From Sclerodactyla briareus (taxonomy: Eukaryota; Echinodermata; Holothuroidea; Dendrochirotida; Sclerodactylidae), in assembly GCA_026419785.1 (NCBI GenBank), contig JAODTK010005526.1, positions 1 through 64,000 of the forward strand: a stretch of 64,000 bases of DNA, in the 5' to 3' direction. The translations under genes and the position numbers were made by a program. Of the stretch, positions 45,161-58,299 are shown piece by piece. The notes under the pieces were generated by a model. It was not told the origin of the DNA. It ran no database searches and was given only the letters and a program-made list of their open reading frames with translations. Numbering within the stretch: the stretch's first letter is position 1; each line of letters begins with the position of its first letter.

Positions 45161-48100
45161 GTAGGCACTTTATTCAAGAGCAGCTGTTAGTCTAATATAT
45201 CAGAACAAAATATATCATTTTTTACCCATCAGAGTGGCACATTGTATCGGCTTTAGCCAAAACTGTCAATGTATTGACAAATAGCTAACACTTTTTACGA
45301 ACGTTACTACCATCACTTCCCCTTGGCATGTCCTTGGCAGCCCACTAAACGAAATGGTTTCAAAAATTTTGGAAAACAACTATCAATATTATTTTGTGTG
45401 CTTTCTTCCCTACCCTATTTGAGTAACTTCACTGAGCTGTATAGACTAAGAAATATTTTCTTCAACATGTCAAATTTGCTGTTAAGTTGCAGTGTGCCAC
45501 CTTGACCGATACAGTTCAACTATCGGTATTAGAGGAGCCAGTGTCATTACTTTTGCTGGGGTAGCTATTGAGTCAAATATTGAGATGAATATTCTTTGCC
45601 TGTTTGCGCGATTCGTATCAAGGTTTGCCGATATTGAAATCACAATGGAAATTCAGTAAGATACAAATATGTCATTTTTGGTTATTTTAACTGGGACAGC
45701 TAGAAATGAAACCGAAGAGAACGGTTCCAGCATTCAAATGGTGAAAGAGTTGGAGTGGTACCTTGGGCTACCTGATAGGTAGTATATTTTGGTGGTTGGA
45801 AATTCCCTCTTACTCTAGGGAGGTTAAGACTAGTTACTTTCTTAGATAAACCAGGACGGGGGATACCAGCAAGAGCCCTGTCGGGGAGAAACATGAAAAG
45901 CATTGTTTCATAGGTTATCATAGCACAGTTAGCATTACTTTGCTTCTGTAGGTGGGTTTTGGGGGTGAACATGTTTCCATGGGGAGGGGGGGGGGGGGGA
46001 AGGTGCCCCACCTCCTCATCACTCAAGATTAAATCATCAATACAAATGTTTGGACTCCCATATTGACTTGACTGGTGCCCCATTATCTTTAATTGGAAAA
46101 ACGCTGAATGACATGAATGCGTTCATGTGTCATTACCCCTTTCAATGACATAGGCGACTCCAGTAGGTATCCCATATTCCTCTGCACCACACCATAGGCG
46201 ACTATAGTCAACATAGCAGTTTCGGGCAGAAATTGATAATTTGTGGTTTTTCAAACACCCCCTCCATTACAGCCACTATACAGTCAAATAGATCACCAGA
46301 ATTTCTTTTTAACCAGTATATACCATGGCAGGGGGTTATAATTCTAATGAGAGTGGCAACGTAACTCACCCATCATGTGTTGCTGGGTTGGGGGGACAGC
46401 ACCTGCCTCTGCAGAGGTAGATAAAATAAGGACACTATCGGTGGCACAAAAAAGTATTCAATTCTGAACAATCATGTTGACTCTGAAATTTTGATGGACT
46501 GCCTTTTCTGCCAAAATCACGGTGCAGTAAAAGATGTGGTGCTTGCAAATTTTGATGGACTGCATGGTCTCTGCCGAAATCATTTTGGAAAACTAAGACT
46601 TGAAAAGTGGCTTGTTTTTAAAAATGGGGATGTGCATTGTTGAACATTAACTGGCTTCCCCAAAGTCATGAAAGTTCAAAAACCCAATGTATGGTGTGTT
46701 CTTCAGTAACCCTGCTTACAGAATAGATTCAGATGTTGTTGCAATGGGATTATGAATTATTGAAATTGCTTGAAAGTTTTTTCCCCCCTTATACTAGCCT
46801 GGAATGTTTGGGGAGAGAGCGAACTTCTAACCTACCCGGGCTTTCAAGCAGTTGTTATCAGTTCTGTGCTAAAGACGGATGCAGTAACAGATGTGGTGCT
46901 TGGGCAGACTTGACTGGACATGAACTTTTTCAGCTTTGTATAGAACTGGCGTACCACAAATTGATGATTTAAATTATTTCTTGTGATTTCCGTCAAGTGG
47001 AATTGGATTGTTCATAACTTGTAGGAAAGTGCTGGAATTTTTTTCAGAATCTATACTAGTTGCATAATGCATTATAGATTGGAGTTCTTTTTTGTGGAGG
47101 TTGACCTCTGCAGTACGACTAAAACATGTTGGCTTATTTAATTTGGCAGTGAGTATTTTTCTCTATCATTGGGTTCCAAAGTCTGTAGTGCAATAACAGC
47201 TAACATAAAATGTTTTATGCCCGTTATGAGTTTGTCTCCTCTATAACAAAACAACTGTGTATATATATCCCAAAATTAAATTACTTTCGCTCTGTTTAGT
47301 TCATTCATTGCAAACCTTCAAAGCCCAAAAATGGTTAGGAAGTCAAGCAGTTTTTTTTTCCTCCTGGCATTTTCAGGGACTGGTGATGTTCCTGTGTTTT
47401 ATTCCCAGTATTTTTAGGTGGATGGAATACTGTGGGACCAAATTAATGAGTTACTTTAAGCTGAAATACATGCTGTTCGATCTGATTGGACTGTTTCGCT
47501 ATATACCGACCTATAGAAACATGCAATAAAAATGTGCATCTGTATCCCTCCCTGCCCACTTGGCAAAACCACCCATAGTTGTTTGCAATGTACACCTAAC
47601 ACTGGCACAATTGCAATAACCTCTTTTGCAGTAAACACAATAATATGCTCAAGTTATTTATTGGACCCTTCAGCTTGATGATCTGAACCAAGCTCAATGC
47701 TACTGTATGTCCAAATATGTAGTAGCATATTTAGCTGGATAGGCTGACAGTCATTCCCTCTTACCAATAATAGTCTTGAGTTCGTCATTGCATGCATCAT
47801 TTTTGTGTAGGTTTTTAGGTTGCATTAGGCATGCATACAGCAGTAAAAAAAAAAATATGGACATGATGGCTGCCCCCCTGCCTGCCATAGTTGAGCAACA
47901 ACACAATGAATCGCTGTGTTTATCTTTGGAAAGTGGAACTGGAAGTTGTGACAAGAAATACAAAACACAATCCTGCATTGCTAACAAAAACACAAATATA
48001 TCTCATCATCCAAAATATGACAAAATCTGTCTTATAAAAGTGTTTTTTGTTTTTTGTGTGTGTGAAAAAGTGGGCGATGTGCATTGTACTCGATTAGAGA

Positions 48101-49198
48101 CAGTTAAGCTGAGGGGCATCACCACACATCTGCTTCATAAGGTTGAAGATAAAACAGAATTGCAGATAGGTTCTGGAATCATTTTCTTTTTTGTTCAGTT
48201 GGATTTATTCTCAGTTTCGGATATGGAGCGTTGCATTTGTCGCTTTTATGGAGTTATTTAAAAATTAAGGTGTATTGCTGTTTTTATTTAACTTAGTAAT
48301 TTATCTATCCACCATTATTATACCCATATTTATCTTTGTATGCCGTTTTCTTGATTTATTCACTGATTATGCTTCGAAATTGGTGACCAAGTGTCTGGTC
48401 ACTCTTGGAGATCTACAGAACACGTTGGCCGTCTCTCTTTGTTCATTGATGCATCCAATCTACTGCTGTGCACGGAGGCTTTCACAGATTTTTCCTCCCC
48501 CATAAATGATGGCAAGTGCAGTTTTCTAAAAGTCTTGTTCTACAATCTTGCCTGACACATTTTGATGTACTAAAATATATTTTCAAACCCCTTGTACCTT
48601 CTGCAGTGAAAAAAATGCCAAAGATGCATTCTTCAGCTGAGCTTTCAGCCTGAATTTCTCCCAAGAGTCATGTCGTGGTTCATCATTCGCCACATTATAT
48701 TATTATCTATTTACAAGCTAATTATAAATAATATACCCAAAATTATTCGAATATCACAGCAGTGTGAAGACCATCTCCATATGGGATTCATAAAAGTTTG
48801 TCTCCTGTACTTGTAAAAACATTTTTTTCTTTGTTTTGTATTGTTCTCTTTATTAGTATAAATCCTGTTGAAAACAGGTAATCAGTATGTCTGGAAAAAT
48901 TGTTATTCCCGTTGGGAGTATCTGTGGCTTCGATGAGCGCCCATTCTTTAAGAAGTGGGTCATATCATGGCGGTTTATAGTGATTTAATTTAACCATCTG
49001 TGAAACATTCAAGTTTTGAAATTGACAATAGGAAATGTCACATGATTGGATACTAATTATTTCGAGGGGAATATATCAGGGCCCGTTATACTTCTGCATG
49101 CAGCTCCCTTGGTGATGGCAAACATTTCTCCAGTATTGTTAATATTGGGTTGGTTGGTGTATTTCATTTTGGAAAAAAAGTGTAGCAAAACGTTGGTT

Positions 49199-49269
<71 letters not shown>

Positions 49270-49372
49270 TATATATAATATATATACGAATACAGGAAAT
49301 ATAGCAGTATGACATCGTTAACTGCAATATTCGCTTGTTTCTCCTTTATTCTATATATATATATATATATAT
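49199..49372. repeat. (TA)n microsatellites
   Basis: Imperfect TATATA tract at 49199-49285 and a second, purer tract at 49352-49372. The tyrosine/isoleucine frames over them are artefacts. Confidence 0.95.
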
Positions 49373-52300
49373 AAGAAAAAAATTATGTAGTTTGGTTACA
49401 ACATTTTTTTGTGTGTTTTGCTGTAATAGCACAATATCGCAATTACCATGCCAAACCAATCCACGCTGGCCAATCACAACAACAGGTACATTGCCATTTG
49501 ATATATTCATGGCAAAATCAGCATCTTGCAATACAAGTGCCCATTGGGGTGGACAGAGTAATATTGATGCTATCTTGAACACATGCATTTGTATGATTGA
49601 AATATTAATTATATAACGTTTGGGGGATAAAAATTGCAAAATTGAGATCATTCAGGAAAATTTGGATAGTAGTTTGTGTGCCCTCTGTATACACCAACTG
49701 TGGGTCATGATAGAAAAAAAAAATACACATTTTCTTGTCATTGATCTGTGTGTATACTTCAATCTTCTAGTTTCTTTGGAAGTTAGGAAACCAATCTGCA
49801 TTTTTGGGGGAATTTAGAAATCTTGTTAAAATGGGTATTCCCCAGTCTTCTTGGGTATATAGGTGCGTAGGTATTTGCTTGCGGGTCACATACAGGGCAA
49901 CAGATGTACCATTAGTGTTCTTGTCCCCCAAAAAAAGTCCCAAAAAATTGCCTGTCTCAGGGCCACTGACATCTCCACGTGATAGCAGAACTGGGCAGCC
50001 TGGAGGCAATTTGAAAAGCCACAAATGTTTGTGATAACCACATGCCCAACAATTAGAAAAAACAACAACAACACATGTGGGCTCCTTTGATGAATCCAGG
50101 CAGCATAAAAATTGCAGCATTAAAGCAATATCTCACTTCAACCATTCGCAGCTGTCTCAAACATTGTGGTTGAAACAGAAGTTTGTTGTCTTGCCGGAGT
50201 GCCAAGTGCAATCTTGGATGAGCCAGAGTGGACATGTCTGTGTTAGGAAGTTAGGAAGTTAGGAATGTCAGCTTTGCTCAAATTCAGCAGCCTGCTTGCT
50301 TGCATGCTTTGATGCCATATGGTGGTTTTTATCAACAGAAATGTGAGGTATACAATGAGAGAGCATAGATGTGGAATTAGAAATACTTGACCAAAAGCCA
50401 TGTGAAGAAATTCTGCTTTTAATTGACCAATAATTTTGCTTGCTTGAATCGCTGGCCTCACATTGACGTTCCACTGAACTGTAAGGGTGGTTTAGTTTCG
50501 TTTGATTTAGTTTCGTTTGAATGTTTTTCAGGAAGGACTGGTTCTCCATTCACATCCATGTGATGACATGACTATATGGCTGCAGTAGGAAAAGAAAAGA
50601 AATGTTTCCCTAAATTTTTTAAGTGTTGCGAGAACTTTTAACATCACACTTTCCATAATTGATGCGAGTATTAGTAACAAGCAGCATTTTGCAGTTCAAC
50701 TGTAAACCTCCTCGGACTGTCCGGCATGTTGCAAGTGACTATTTCCTTAACAATTGTCTACCAGGAAGGGGAGGGGGGGGGGGGAGAGTAGTAAGCATGT
50801 TGAGAAGAAAGAGTTATATTTTGATATCCATGTTGTCCCAAAGAAACTTTTGCCCATTGAGATACCCAAGTTCCTGACCTAAATCCTGTGTTCAAACATG
50901 CTGTGGAACCTTCCAAGATCTCCAGGGAGAGAAAATGGGGGGGGGGGGGCAGGAATGATCGGTGCCTTTCAGCCAGAATCCTGAGGACTTCCTTGGCTTT
51001 ATTCCAAATCTGCGCAGATAACGCCTGTGGGTTTGAAACAATTCAATAAGTCTGAGATGCTAAATCAACTTGTTAAATCCATGCTAGTGCACTGTTATTG
51101 AATGTTGTTTACTTAGGGGGTTGTAGAATATGCATATTACAAGATGTTATCATAGGGGTGGAATGGTACTGCCTTAGACTTTGAAAGATGCCGAACTTAC
51201 TGGTGTGTTGTGGAGCATTACATACTTACTGCCTGAAGTAACCGAGACAAGGAGGTACTGCATACCATTATTAAAGGGGTAACTGGGGTTTAGCCACTGA
51301 CGGGCTCTTGTTCCTGGAATGCTCCACTAACGTGAATGAAATGTTGTGAACTCTGTGGTCCTATCCGCCTCCCTTTGTATTGTGTATCATGGGTCCGTTC
51401 TGTAACCTGTGGTCTATGTCGAACTGTAGATTGAGACGTGTTACATAGTCACATGGAACACTCAAGATATTAACAGATGAGACAAATTATTGTACAGAGG
51501 CTCATCACCTGCGTATTGTAAAATAATTATCACAGACTCACAGAATAAGAGAGAATATACAACATATGAGTGTGTAAATTGTCTTTCCTTCATTGACAAA
51601 TTGAGTCCGTTCTGATATATATTCCTCACATTGCTCTACATTACAGCAAATGTTGGTTCACATCATGACTGTTTAAGCTACAGGCCCCAACACAGAATTC
51701 TTGATCCAGGTTGTGAAATCTGTGCAGTCCATGACAGTGTGTTTGCATGTATGTGAATGTTTTGCATGTTAGGCATGCAAACAATAAAGTCATCCATACC
51801 TGGGCGGATGAAGCTCATAGTTGGTATATTTCCCATGATTAGTACATACGACCTTTATGGGTCAGGTCAGAGGTGTCACCAGCATCCGGTCTGGTAACCT
51901 TGTAAATATGATGCCCCAAGGATGCCTTAACTGATAGGGATAGGAATGAAATTTGGTGTAGCTTTCTGAGCATGTCATTTTTTGTGAAATATGGTATATA
52001 TATGCTACCCACCATGAGCTAGTAAATTATCCGATTTCTTGTGTCTGCTCGTATCTTTGGGCAATCAGCTTCCAGCAATGTCACCTGGAACTCCCCAAAC
52101 GTACGCTCAGTGGAGGAGAGCATCACTATCAGAATTCCGCTTGAGGGTTACAGCCATTGTGCAAGATTTGTTGTCAAAAACACCTAGCATGTGGCCAGTT
52201 TTACAGATCTGTTCTTCAGCCTGAAGTGTGATTCTGTGGCTCATTCATAGGAGAGCCCAGAGATAGACCTATTTAAAAGTCCACCAATAAATTAGCCGCA

Positions 52301-53504
52301 GTTGACACCAATTCTCCCCAGTCACCTCCTTCCAAAGGTGTTTGCCTCTCATTCAGCTGTGATACCATCAGCCCATGAAGACTGTTATAAATACCTAGGA
52401 CTTTGGGTTTGCTGAGTGGACATGCATTCCACTCTGTGATATGTTAGGGATGTCCCCATAGTGAGTGCCTCTCAAGTTGAGACTGAATTTGTGTGCCTTG
52501 AGGATATTTTCTAGTAGTGTCCATTTCAGTGGTTAGAATGATGCATGCTCGTCCGCCTGTGCCTGCACATCCGGGCTTGTGTTGAAACTCATCAGAACCA
52601 TGTATGAAATGGTTTGGGATACTGTTAGAACTACCTGACATAGCACCATCCAAGCAAGTTGGAGAACAATTGCTACGTCCCACAGGAAATAAAAAGAGGA
52701 AGACACAACCTGGTGCAGTTAGGGTCAACTATGATCTCAAAAACATCAAGGAAGATCTATATCTCGGATCAGACACTATAAAACAAATAGGCAGTATTTT
52801 AGTATTCCATATGTTACATACGTTACGTTGAATAGACGGACATTAACGCAATGTCACTTAATCGCCAGTAACTTGAAAACCAAAAGGAAAAACCCTTCCT
52901 AGCCTCTCATTTCCTATAACAGGGGTGGTATGGTACTATAAATAGCATTGCTGGGGAAGAAGGGTTGTGTGTGTGAACGCCTGTAACATGTTTAACGAAC
53001 ATTTGTTATACACATTTACATGTACCATTATATGAACAACTGCACAGCACTGTACTGTCATTGATACCTAATTAGGAGAGTTTGTATTGGTATTATGCAC
53101 ATGTACGTTGTTCTAAAATTGGAACCACTCAGTCCTCCCAATCTCTGAATAGTGAAAAATAATATTATAATATATTGAAGGAAAAAAAACATTTTCAGAT
53201 GTAAAATTTTCATTCAGCTATTGGAATCAGCAAATTTCTTAAACGATAGTAACAAACAGATTTTTTCTCCCTCGAATCAGTGGCGTCGTGCCCATTGTAG
53301 TGGTGTCGTCGCTTCGTCGAATATCCTCACTGTGATTCTCCCCATTTTTTTTTTTTTTCGCACGACGCCCCCGCCTCGAATTTCACAATTTCGATTAGTT
53401 TTCGCCGAATTCAAGGAAAATGTGTGTGTTGTGTATTCAGGAGTGTGTGAGTTTGACTGGAGAGATGTCTTTTTTCTTTTGTGAAAAAACCATCGAAAAT
53501 CTGA

Positions 53505-53590
53505 TGGACACGCGAACCCACACCACGTTCACCTACCACCACACACACCACACACACACGAACACACCACAAACACATACCAAACGGTCA
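53505..53590. repeat. CA-rich degenerate microsatellite
   Basis: Irregular ACACACC and ACCACAC repeats. The overlapping histidine/threonine-rich frame is not considered coding. Confidence 0.75.
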
Positions 53591-53974
53591 CCTTTTTCGA
53601 AGGCACCTCATTGCTGAACCATCAGGGCAACCTTGCCATGAGTACCCCTCGGGTGGGTGGTTCCTATTTTAACCACCGTATTTTGTTACTGCATAGCAAC
53701 CGTTTCTATATAGCAACCAGCACAGTAAACATGGCCTGCCTGGAAATGGAAAACTGAATAATTATCTCAACGTCACTCCGGGACGATGAAGATTAACAAG
53801 TGAGCTCTCCCTGTTAGTTGCGAGTCTCATGGCAATCATATCAATAGGTAGGTAATTTCAGTTTACCATGTTTCCAAGTGGAACTATTCAAGCCATTTCA
53901 ATCTCCAAATATCTTGAAAAAGTGAGAAATCGCATATTAGCAAAAGTCCCACCCTCCAAAATCATATTTTTTTG

Positions 53975-54264
53975 AGAATAACTCACTCGAAAGACAAGCT
54001 GGTAATTGAAAACGTTCAGCGCAGGGCCACTAGATAATTCACTTGGCTTTACCTTACCTTAGAGAGAGATTAGGGCGTCTCAGTAACTTCGATGAGCTTA
54101 GCTGACGGACGAATTCGAGGTTGATTTGATGCAGGGTTTAAAATGTTCATGGATTAGAAGGCCTTTCCTTTCCATATTCTTTTAGATTTCCAAAGTTACC
54201 ACAATTAGGGGTCAAGCTTCGTGGTAATCGCCGTAGATTGGACATTCGGAAATTATTCTCTTCC
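53975..54264 (+). mobile_element. second LINE fragment, RT C-terminal region (left piece)
   Basis: Translation across frame slips gives ENVQRRATR near 54015-54045, then RLGRLSNFDEL near 54065-54100, then KLRGNRRRLDIRKLFSS at about 54213-54264. This wording (VQRRATR..., ...RGDLI..., ...RLDIRKxFFSxRVxNEWNSLP) is the conserved tail of many CR1/jockey-type non-LTR reverse transcriptases. The reading is cut at 54264 and continues with QRVINEWNSL at 55925. Confidence 0.75.
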
Positions 54265-55918
54265 CAAGGCGGCGATTTGTGTGGCGGTGGGGGGTGGTGG
54301 CGGGGGGGACGACAGCTAAATACTATCTAAGAAGAGCGCCACCACAGGTTGGCGCGTGTCGTCAGAATTTTTTCGTTGGCAAGACCCCCTAGATGGCAGG
54401 AAACGGCATTCCCATGCCTCATGGGACAGTCAGCAGCATTCCGAACATGATAACAATATTTTTTTATTAAGGGAAGGTTTTCTCAAAAATTTCAAAGGTT
54501 TTGCGTTGGGTGCTGTGACATTCTGGAAAATACGATGCAGTGAGGTTTCAGTCATGAACGGATCAATCGAAATGGACAAAGCCACCACCACTACGTTCGC
54601 GCGAAGCGCTAGATTTGCAAGGATCCAATTTGACCAACAATCGACATTGCACTGACCACTCTCTGACCTATCACTTACGATAAGGCAGGCCTGAGCTTTT
54701 TACTTAGAGATTACGGCCCCCGTTTTTATCTTCTTTTCGGACCACAGGCGCATGGAGGCCTTTCAACTTGGAGCCAGACTTGTGTCCAATTGATATAAAC
54801 AAAGAAGTAAACCCGCAACTGCGCGCGAAGCGCTCGCGAATTTACACTTTTGGACATTCCAACTCCTAACGACAGCAATCTCTGGATATAAACTTGTCTC
54901 CACCAAAATGTTTAATCATGTCTCTGCACGAAAAATTGTTGGCGTTTCCTGGGCCGGAATCTTCGATGACTATGTTATGGGGTTCCACCGCACCGTGTGC
55001 CTGCCCCTGTAGTGCACCGTGCACGCACCAACTTTCAAAGAAGGGTCGCACCCATAAAGTGATTGCCGAATACTCTACTCTAAATTTGCAGATAGACATA
55101 TTTGCCACAACCAAATGATAGAGGTCCTGCCAGGTGGTAGACTTAACCTCATCGCCCCAACATTCTGCCCTTCAAAGACAACAGCGTTTACACTTTTGGG
55201 CAGTCCAGCAACATTAGGCAATATTGGACTCACTTTTGGACAGCTTTCTTACTTGAATTTTGAATCATGTCTTTCTGACCACGTAATTGTGCGTTCCTGG
55301 TGACTTTTCGATTGCCGCACGGTGCCCTCATAGTGACAGTATGTGCACAGCTAGGCACTCAACTTTCAACAAGTGGTCGACACCATGAATAAATAAAAAG
55401 CGCAGATCCGCCATGTGGTATAGCCCTACCACGTCGTCTCAAAACCCTTCACCTCGAGATAGCGATTTGTTTTTCACAACGTTCAATGAAGGTGAAGGAG
55501 GGACAACACCGTAAGCTGGTGAAGATAGTCTTATGTAAACGAAGGGATGGAGGAGAAACCTTCTTCTCATTGATAAATTGGAACAACCAGAAGTAATTTC
55601 AGGCATTTTTTGTTAAGAACATCATATGTCGCAGAAGGCACTAATAGTCTGAACATACCGACACAAGAAATATCTGCGCGCAGCGCGCAAAAAATTTCGC
55701 AAACAATGGGGGGGAGAATTCCCTCAACTAGATCATTTAGGTCATCTGCATTTTGTTAAACGTGGTTGTGATGGATTATGTCGGAGACAGTGTCAGCGAA
55801 TAGCAGTCGGGCTCAAATATTGGGGGAGGGGGACAAAATGCAGGCGCCCCCAAACCAAATATTGGGGGGGGGGGGACGGCCCGTCCCCTCCCCGTCCCCC
55901 CCCATGATCGCCGCCTTG
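54265..55918. mobile_element. hAT-like element inserted in the LINE fragment
   Basis: Both ends carry the 12-bp inverted repeat CAAGGCGGCGAT, followed inward by G-rich text (GGGGGGTGGTGGCGGGGGGG on the left, GGGGGGGGACGGGGAGGGGA on the right). Flanks CTCTTCC and CTTCTCC are similar and may be an eroded duplication of about 8 bp. The interior contains two GCGCGC palindromes (54821-54838, 55675-55689), a segment related to 14570-14640, and no transposase frame. Insertion is demonstrated by the interrupted LINE reading. Confidence 0.7.
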
Positions 55919-56060
55919 CTTCTCCAGAGAGTCATTAATGAGTGGAATAGCCTTCATGAAGATATTCTGTCTACGAGTGTGAATGCATTCAGAACAGTAT
56001 TGATTTTTTTGTCAGGAATTGTGGGCGAATTCTTTAGGCACCCGAGTTGTTTTCTCTTTG
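55919..56060 (+). mobile_element. second LINE fragment (right piece)
   Basis: Opens LLQRVINEWNSLHEDILSTS then VNAFRTVL, the final conserved block of CR1/jockey-type ORF2, in register with the piece ending at 54264. The remaining LINE 3' region is not delimited. Confidence 0.75.
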
Positions 56061-56315
56061 GGGATGTTGCGGCTCCAGGGTCTCTCATGAGGATTTTGTC
56101 CTTCCGACCATTTGTACACTAAGCTAAAATGAACTAGATCTCAGTGGAAAATTTGTGGTTTGTTAATTTTGTTTTTGTCACGAAAATAAACAATAAACTA
56201 TTCCACTTCAAAATTTGGCCGGTAATTTTGTTCTGTAAAAAGTTGTATTTTGTGACGTTTTATCTTATTGCCTAGCCTGAACAAAGTTACAGGAAGATCT
56301 TTGCGATCCACTCTG

Positions 56316-56390
56316 TCGGTGTGTGTGTGTATCGTGCGTTTGTGTGTGTGTGTATGTGTGTCCCACTTTCTCGTTAGTGGGATTTCTCTG

Positions 56391-56430
<40 letters not shown>
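56316..56430. repeat. (TG)n microsatellite and 40-nt poly-A run
   Basis: A TGTGTG tract at about 56316-56360 is followed by an uninterrupted run of 40 A at 56391-56430. The poly-A run could mark the tail of an unidentified retroposed sequence, but no body was recognised upstream. Confidence 0.9.
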
Positions 56431-56433
<3 letters not shown>

Positions 56434-56689
56434 GGAGTGGATCGATTTTTAGAAATTTCGTAAGTAGTATCGGGTGGGGGGATAGATTCTGGGCACCCAA
56501 GTCCGATTGAGTAGGGTATTTAGCCTATGTTATGTAAGTCAATTTTTAGGATCGTTAGCAAGATGACGTATGAACCGTAGGTGTTAGAGTGACTTGGTTC
56601 GGTACATATGTACAGGATATATACGGTAGATTAACGATTCGATTTAACGCGTAAAATATGCTAATTAGTCGTCTGGATTATTCATAATT

Positions 56690-57545
56690 CATGCGAAATT
56701 CGTCGTCGTATTCTCACGAAACTTGGTGAATATGGTCCTACCTCAGTCCCGATATTCTTAACAAAGATTCTGGAACATAGAGGGTCCCTCAATGTCACTT
56801 ATTTGGTAATTCATGCAAAATCCTGAAGTAACGTGGTTGGATGTTTTCAATGAAACCTGGGGATGCGTGGTTTCCTTTGTTCCAAATACTTTATCACATG
56901 GATTCCGGGTCACTGGAGGTCATTCACGTGTCTAATTGTCATATTTATGCGTAATTTCAAAGTTTCTAGATTTTCATGAAACTTGGTGGGTATGTCTCAC
57001 CCTTACTCTCCAACATTTTTATTCACTGGAGGTTATTCATTGTATCTATTTCCCATCGTTTATTTCCAATTTTCAAGTTTTCGATTCTCAGAGCTTGCTG
57101 GGTATAGTTTTACCATTTTGTCCCCAAAAATGTTTAACATTGTTGACTCGAGTCCCACTGGGGTTTATTCAGTGTGTATGATTTCTTCATTCATGTCAAT
57201 GTTCATGTTTGTTGAATTCCCATGGACACGTATTAATTGTGGTCCACCGTGGGATCCTGAATTTTAGTCAATGGAGTTGAGTATTTTCTCCAATTTGCCC
57301 TAATTCAGGCAATTTTAAGGCGCATTTTTCCACAAACTTATACGCCTTTGTTAGACATGGTTAATATCAGTCCTTATAACTTGAAATTGGTCACTGAGTA
57401 GCAGGCTGTTTCTGTTTAATACTAATACAATACCAAAATCTGAAAGCATCACATGGAATGACTTATAATTTTTGCATGGTTGACGGTATGGAATGAAACC
57501 ACCGATCGCGCAACCAGGCAGGACTGTGGGCATCGCCTCTTGGAA
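56690..57545 (+). repeat. AACTTGGTGGG-family non-coding repeat, best preserved block
   Basis: Clear units: TTCTCACGAAACTTGGTGAAT ATGGTCCTACC, GGGTCCCTCAATGTCACTTAT, TTTTCATGAAACTTGGTGGGT ATG, CACTGGAGGTCATTCACGTGTC, with period of about 155-190 bp and four to five units. It closes with GAAACCACCGATCGCGCAACC, shared with 19.84 kb. It gives the reference wording for the diverged blocks elsewhere. Confidence 0.7.
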
Positions 57546-58124
57546 GAATTTGGAATCAATCAATTCCATAATACACTTGAAAATATCTTTCCAAATGTGG
57601 AAATTGAGTGAAAATGAAAATTGCTCAAACAGGTCATTTTCACCCTAAATGTCACAGTTGAAATTTCATACAACTTGTGACGAAAATGTGTTTTTTGTGA
57701 CCCCCATTTTCGAGTGCCATTGCTGGACCACCCATCACTCATCTCAATATTTTTTTTCCAAGAGAGGGGTGTTCTCAATCTCCTTATACCCCCTCCCTCC
57801 GGAACATGTTCTATAATTAAAGAAAATCGAGATGGATGAACTTGAAAGTGTCAGATGTTTCGAGTTACTCCAATTCGTTGGGTTTTTTTAACAGTGAGGT
57901 GATCACAAAGTTTTCCAAAGTCCCTCCTGCGGAACCTCTGTGCCTCCTCTAGTGCTGCATGAACTGAATATAGCTGGCGACTCCATTGCCTGTCCTTGTT
58001 GGGGCCTGGTCGCCTTGTTCCCCCGTTCAGATAGCGCGTACCAGATTTGTCCTGGGAGGGGGTTGAGGGGTCGGAGCCCAAGGGAAGTGCGCCCTCATGA
58101 ATTGCCTCACCCTCCCCTAATTTT
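57546..58124. other. stretch with no recognised gene
   Basis: Short frames on both strands, no domain. A pair of oppositely oriented frames at 57851-58081 and 57940-58332 has no family signature. Confidence 0.4.
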
Positions 58125-58181
58125 TAGCTCAAACCAGCTAGGCTGGTTGAGCTATTGGAATCTGCATGTCACTCTACTACT

Positions 58182-58262
58182 ATCTATCTATCTACTTTAT
58201 CTATCTATCTATCTATCTATCTACATCGTATCATCTATCTATCTATCTATCTACTCTATCTA
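58182..58262. repeat. (ATCT)n microsatellite
   Basis: Interrupted ATCT tract inside HINE-like copy 2, at the same relative place as the tract in copy 1. Confidence 0.9.
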
Positions 58263-58299
58263 TCTAGCTTCTATTCTATCATCCAGTGTGTTTACAATT

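Larger units (their letters stand above)
45161..53970. other. long stretch with no recognised gene
   Basis: About 8.8 kb downstream of the zinc-finger exon, presumably intron. Longest frames: 127 codons minus at 45700-46083 and 161 codons plus at 47776-48261; neither shows a domain. Small local repeats: a 60-bp direct pair at 46489 and 46549 (ATTTTGATGGACTGC) and a GCAGTAAMAGATGTGGTGCTTG word at 46525 and 46881. G-runs lie near 45985, 50775 and 50938. Confidence 0.5.

Noticed and set aside
45700-46083. 127-codon open frame on the minus strand with a proline run
   Set aside because: The proline run comes from a G homopolymer; no domain.
47776-48261. 161-codon open frame on the plus strand, the longest non-repeat frames in the window being of this size
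   Set aside because: Composition is that of AT-rich non-coding DNA, no family signature, and an opposing frame overlaps it.
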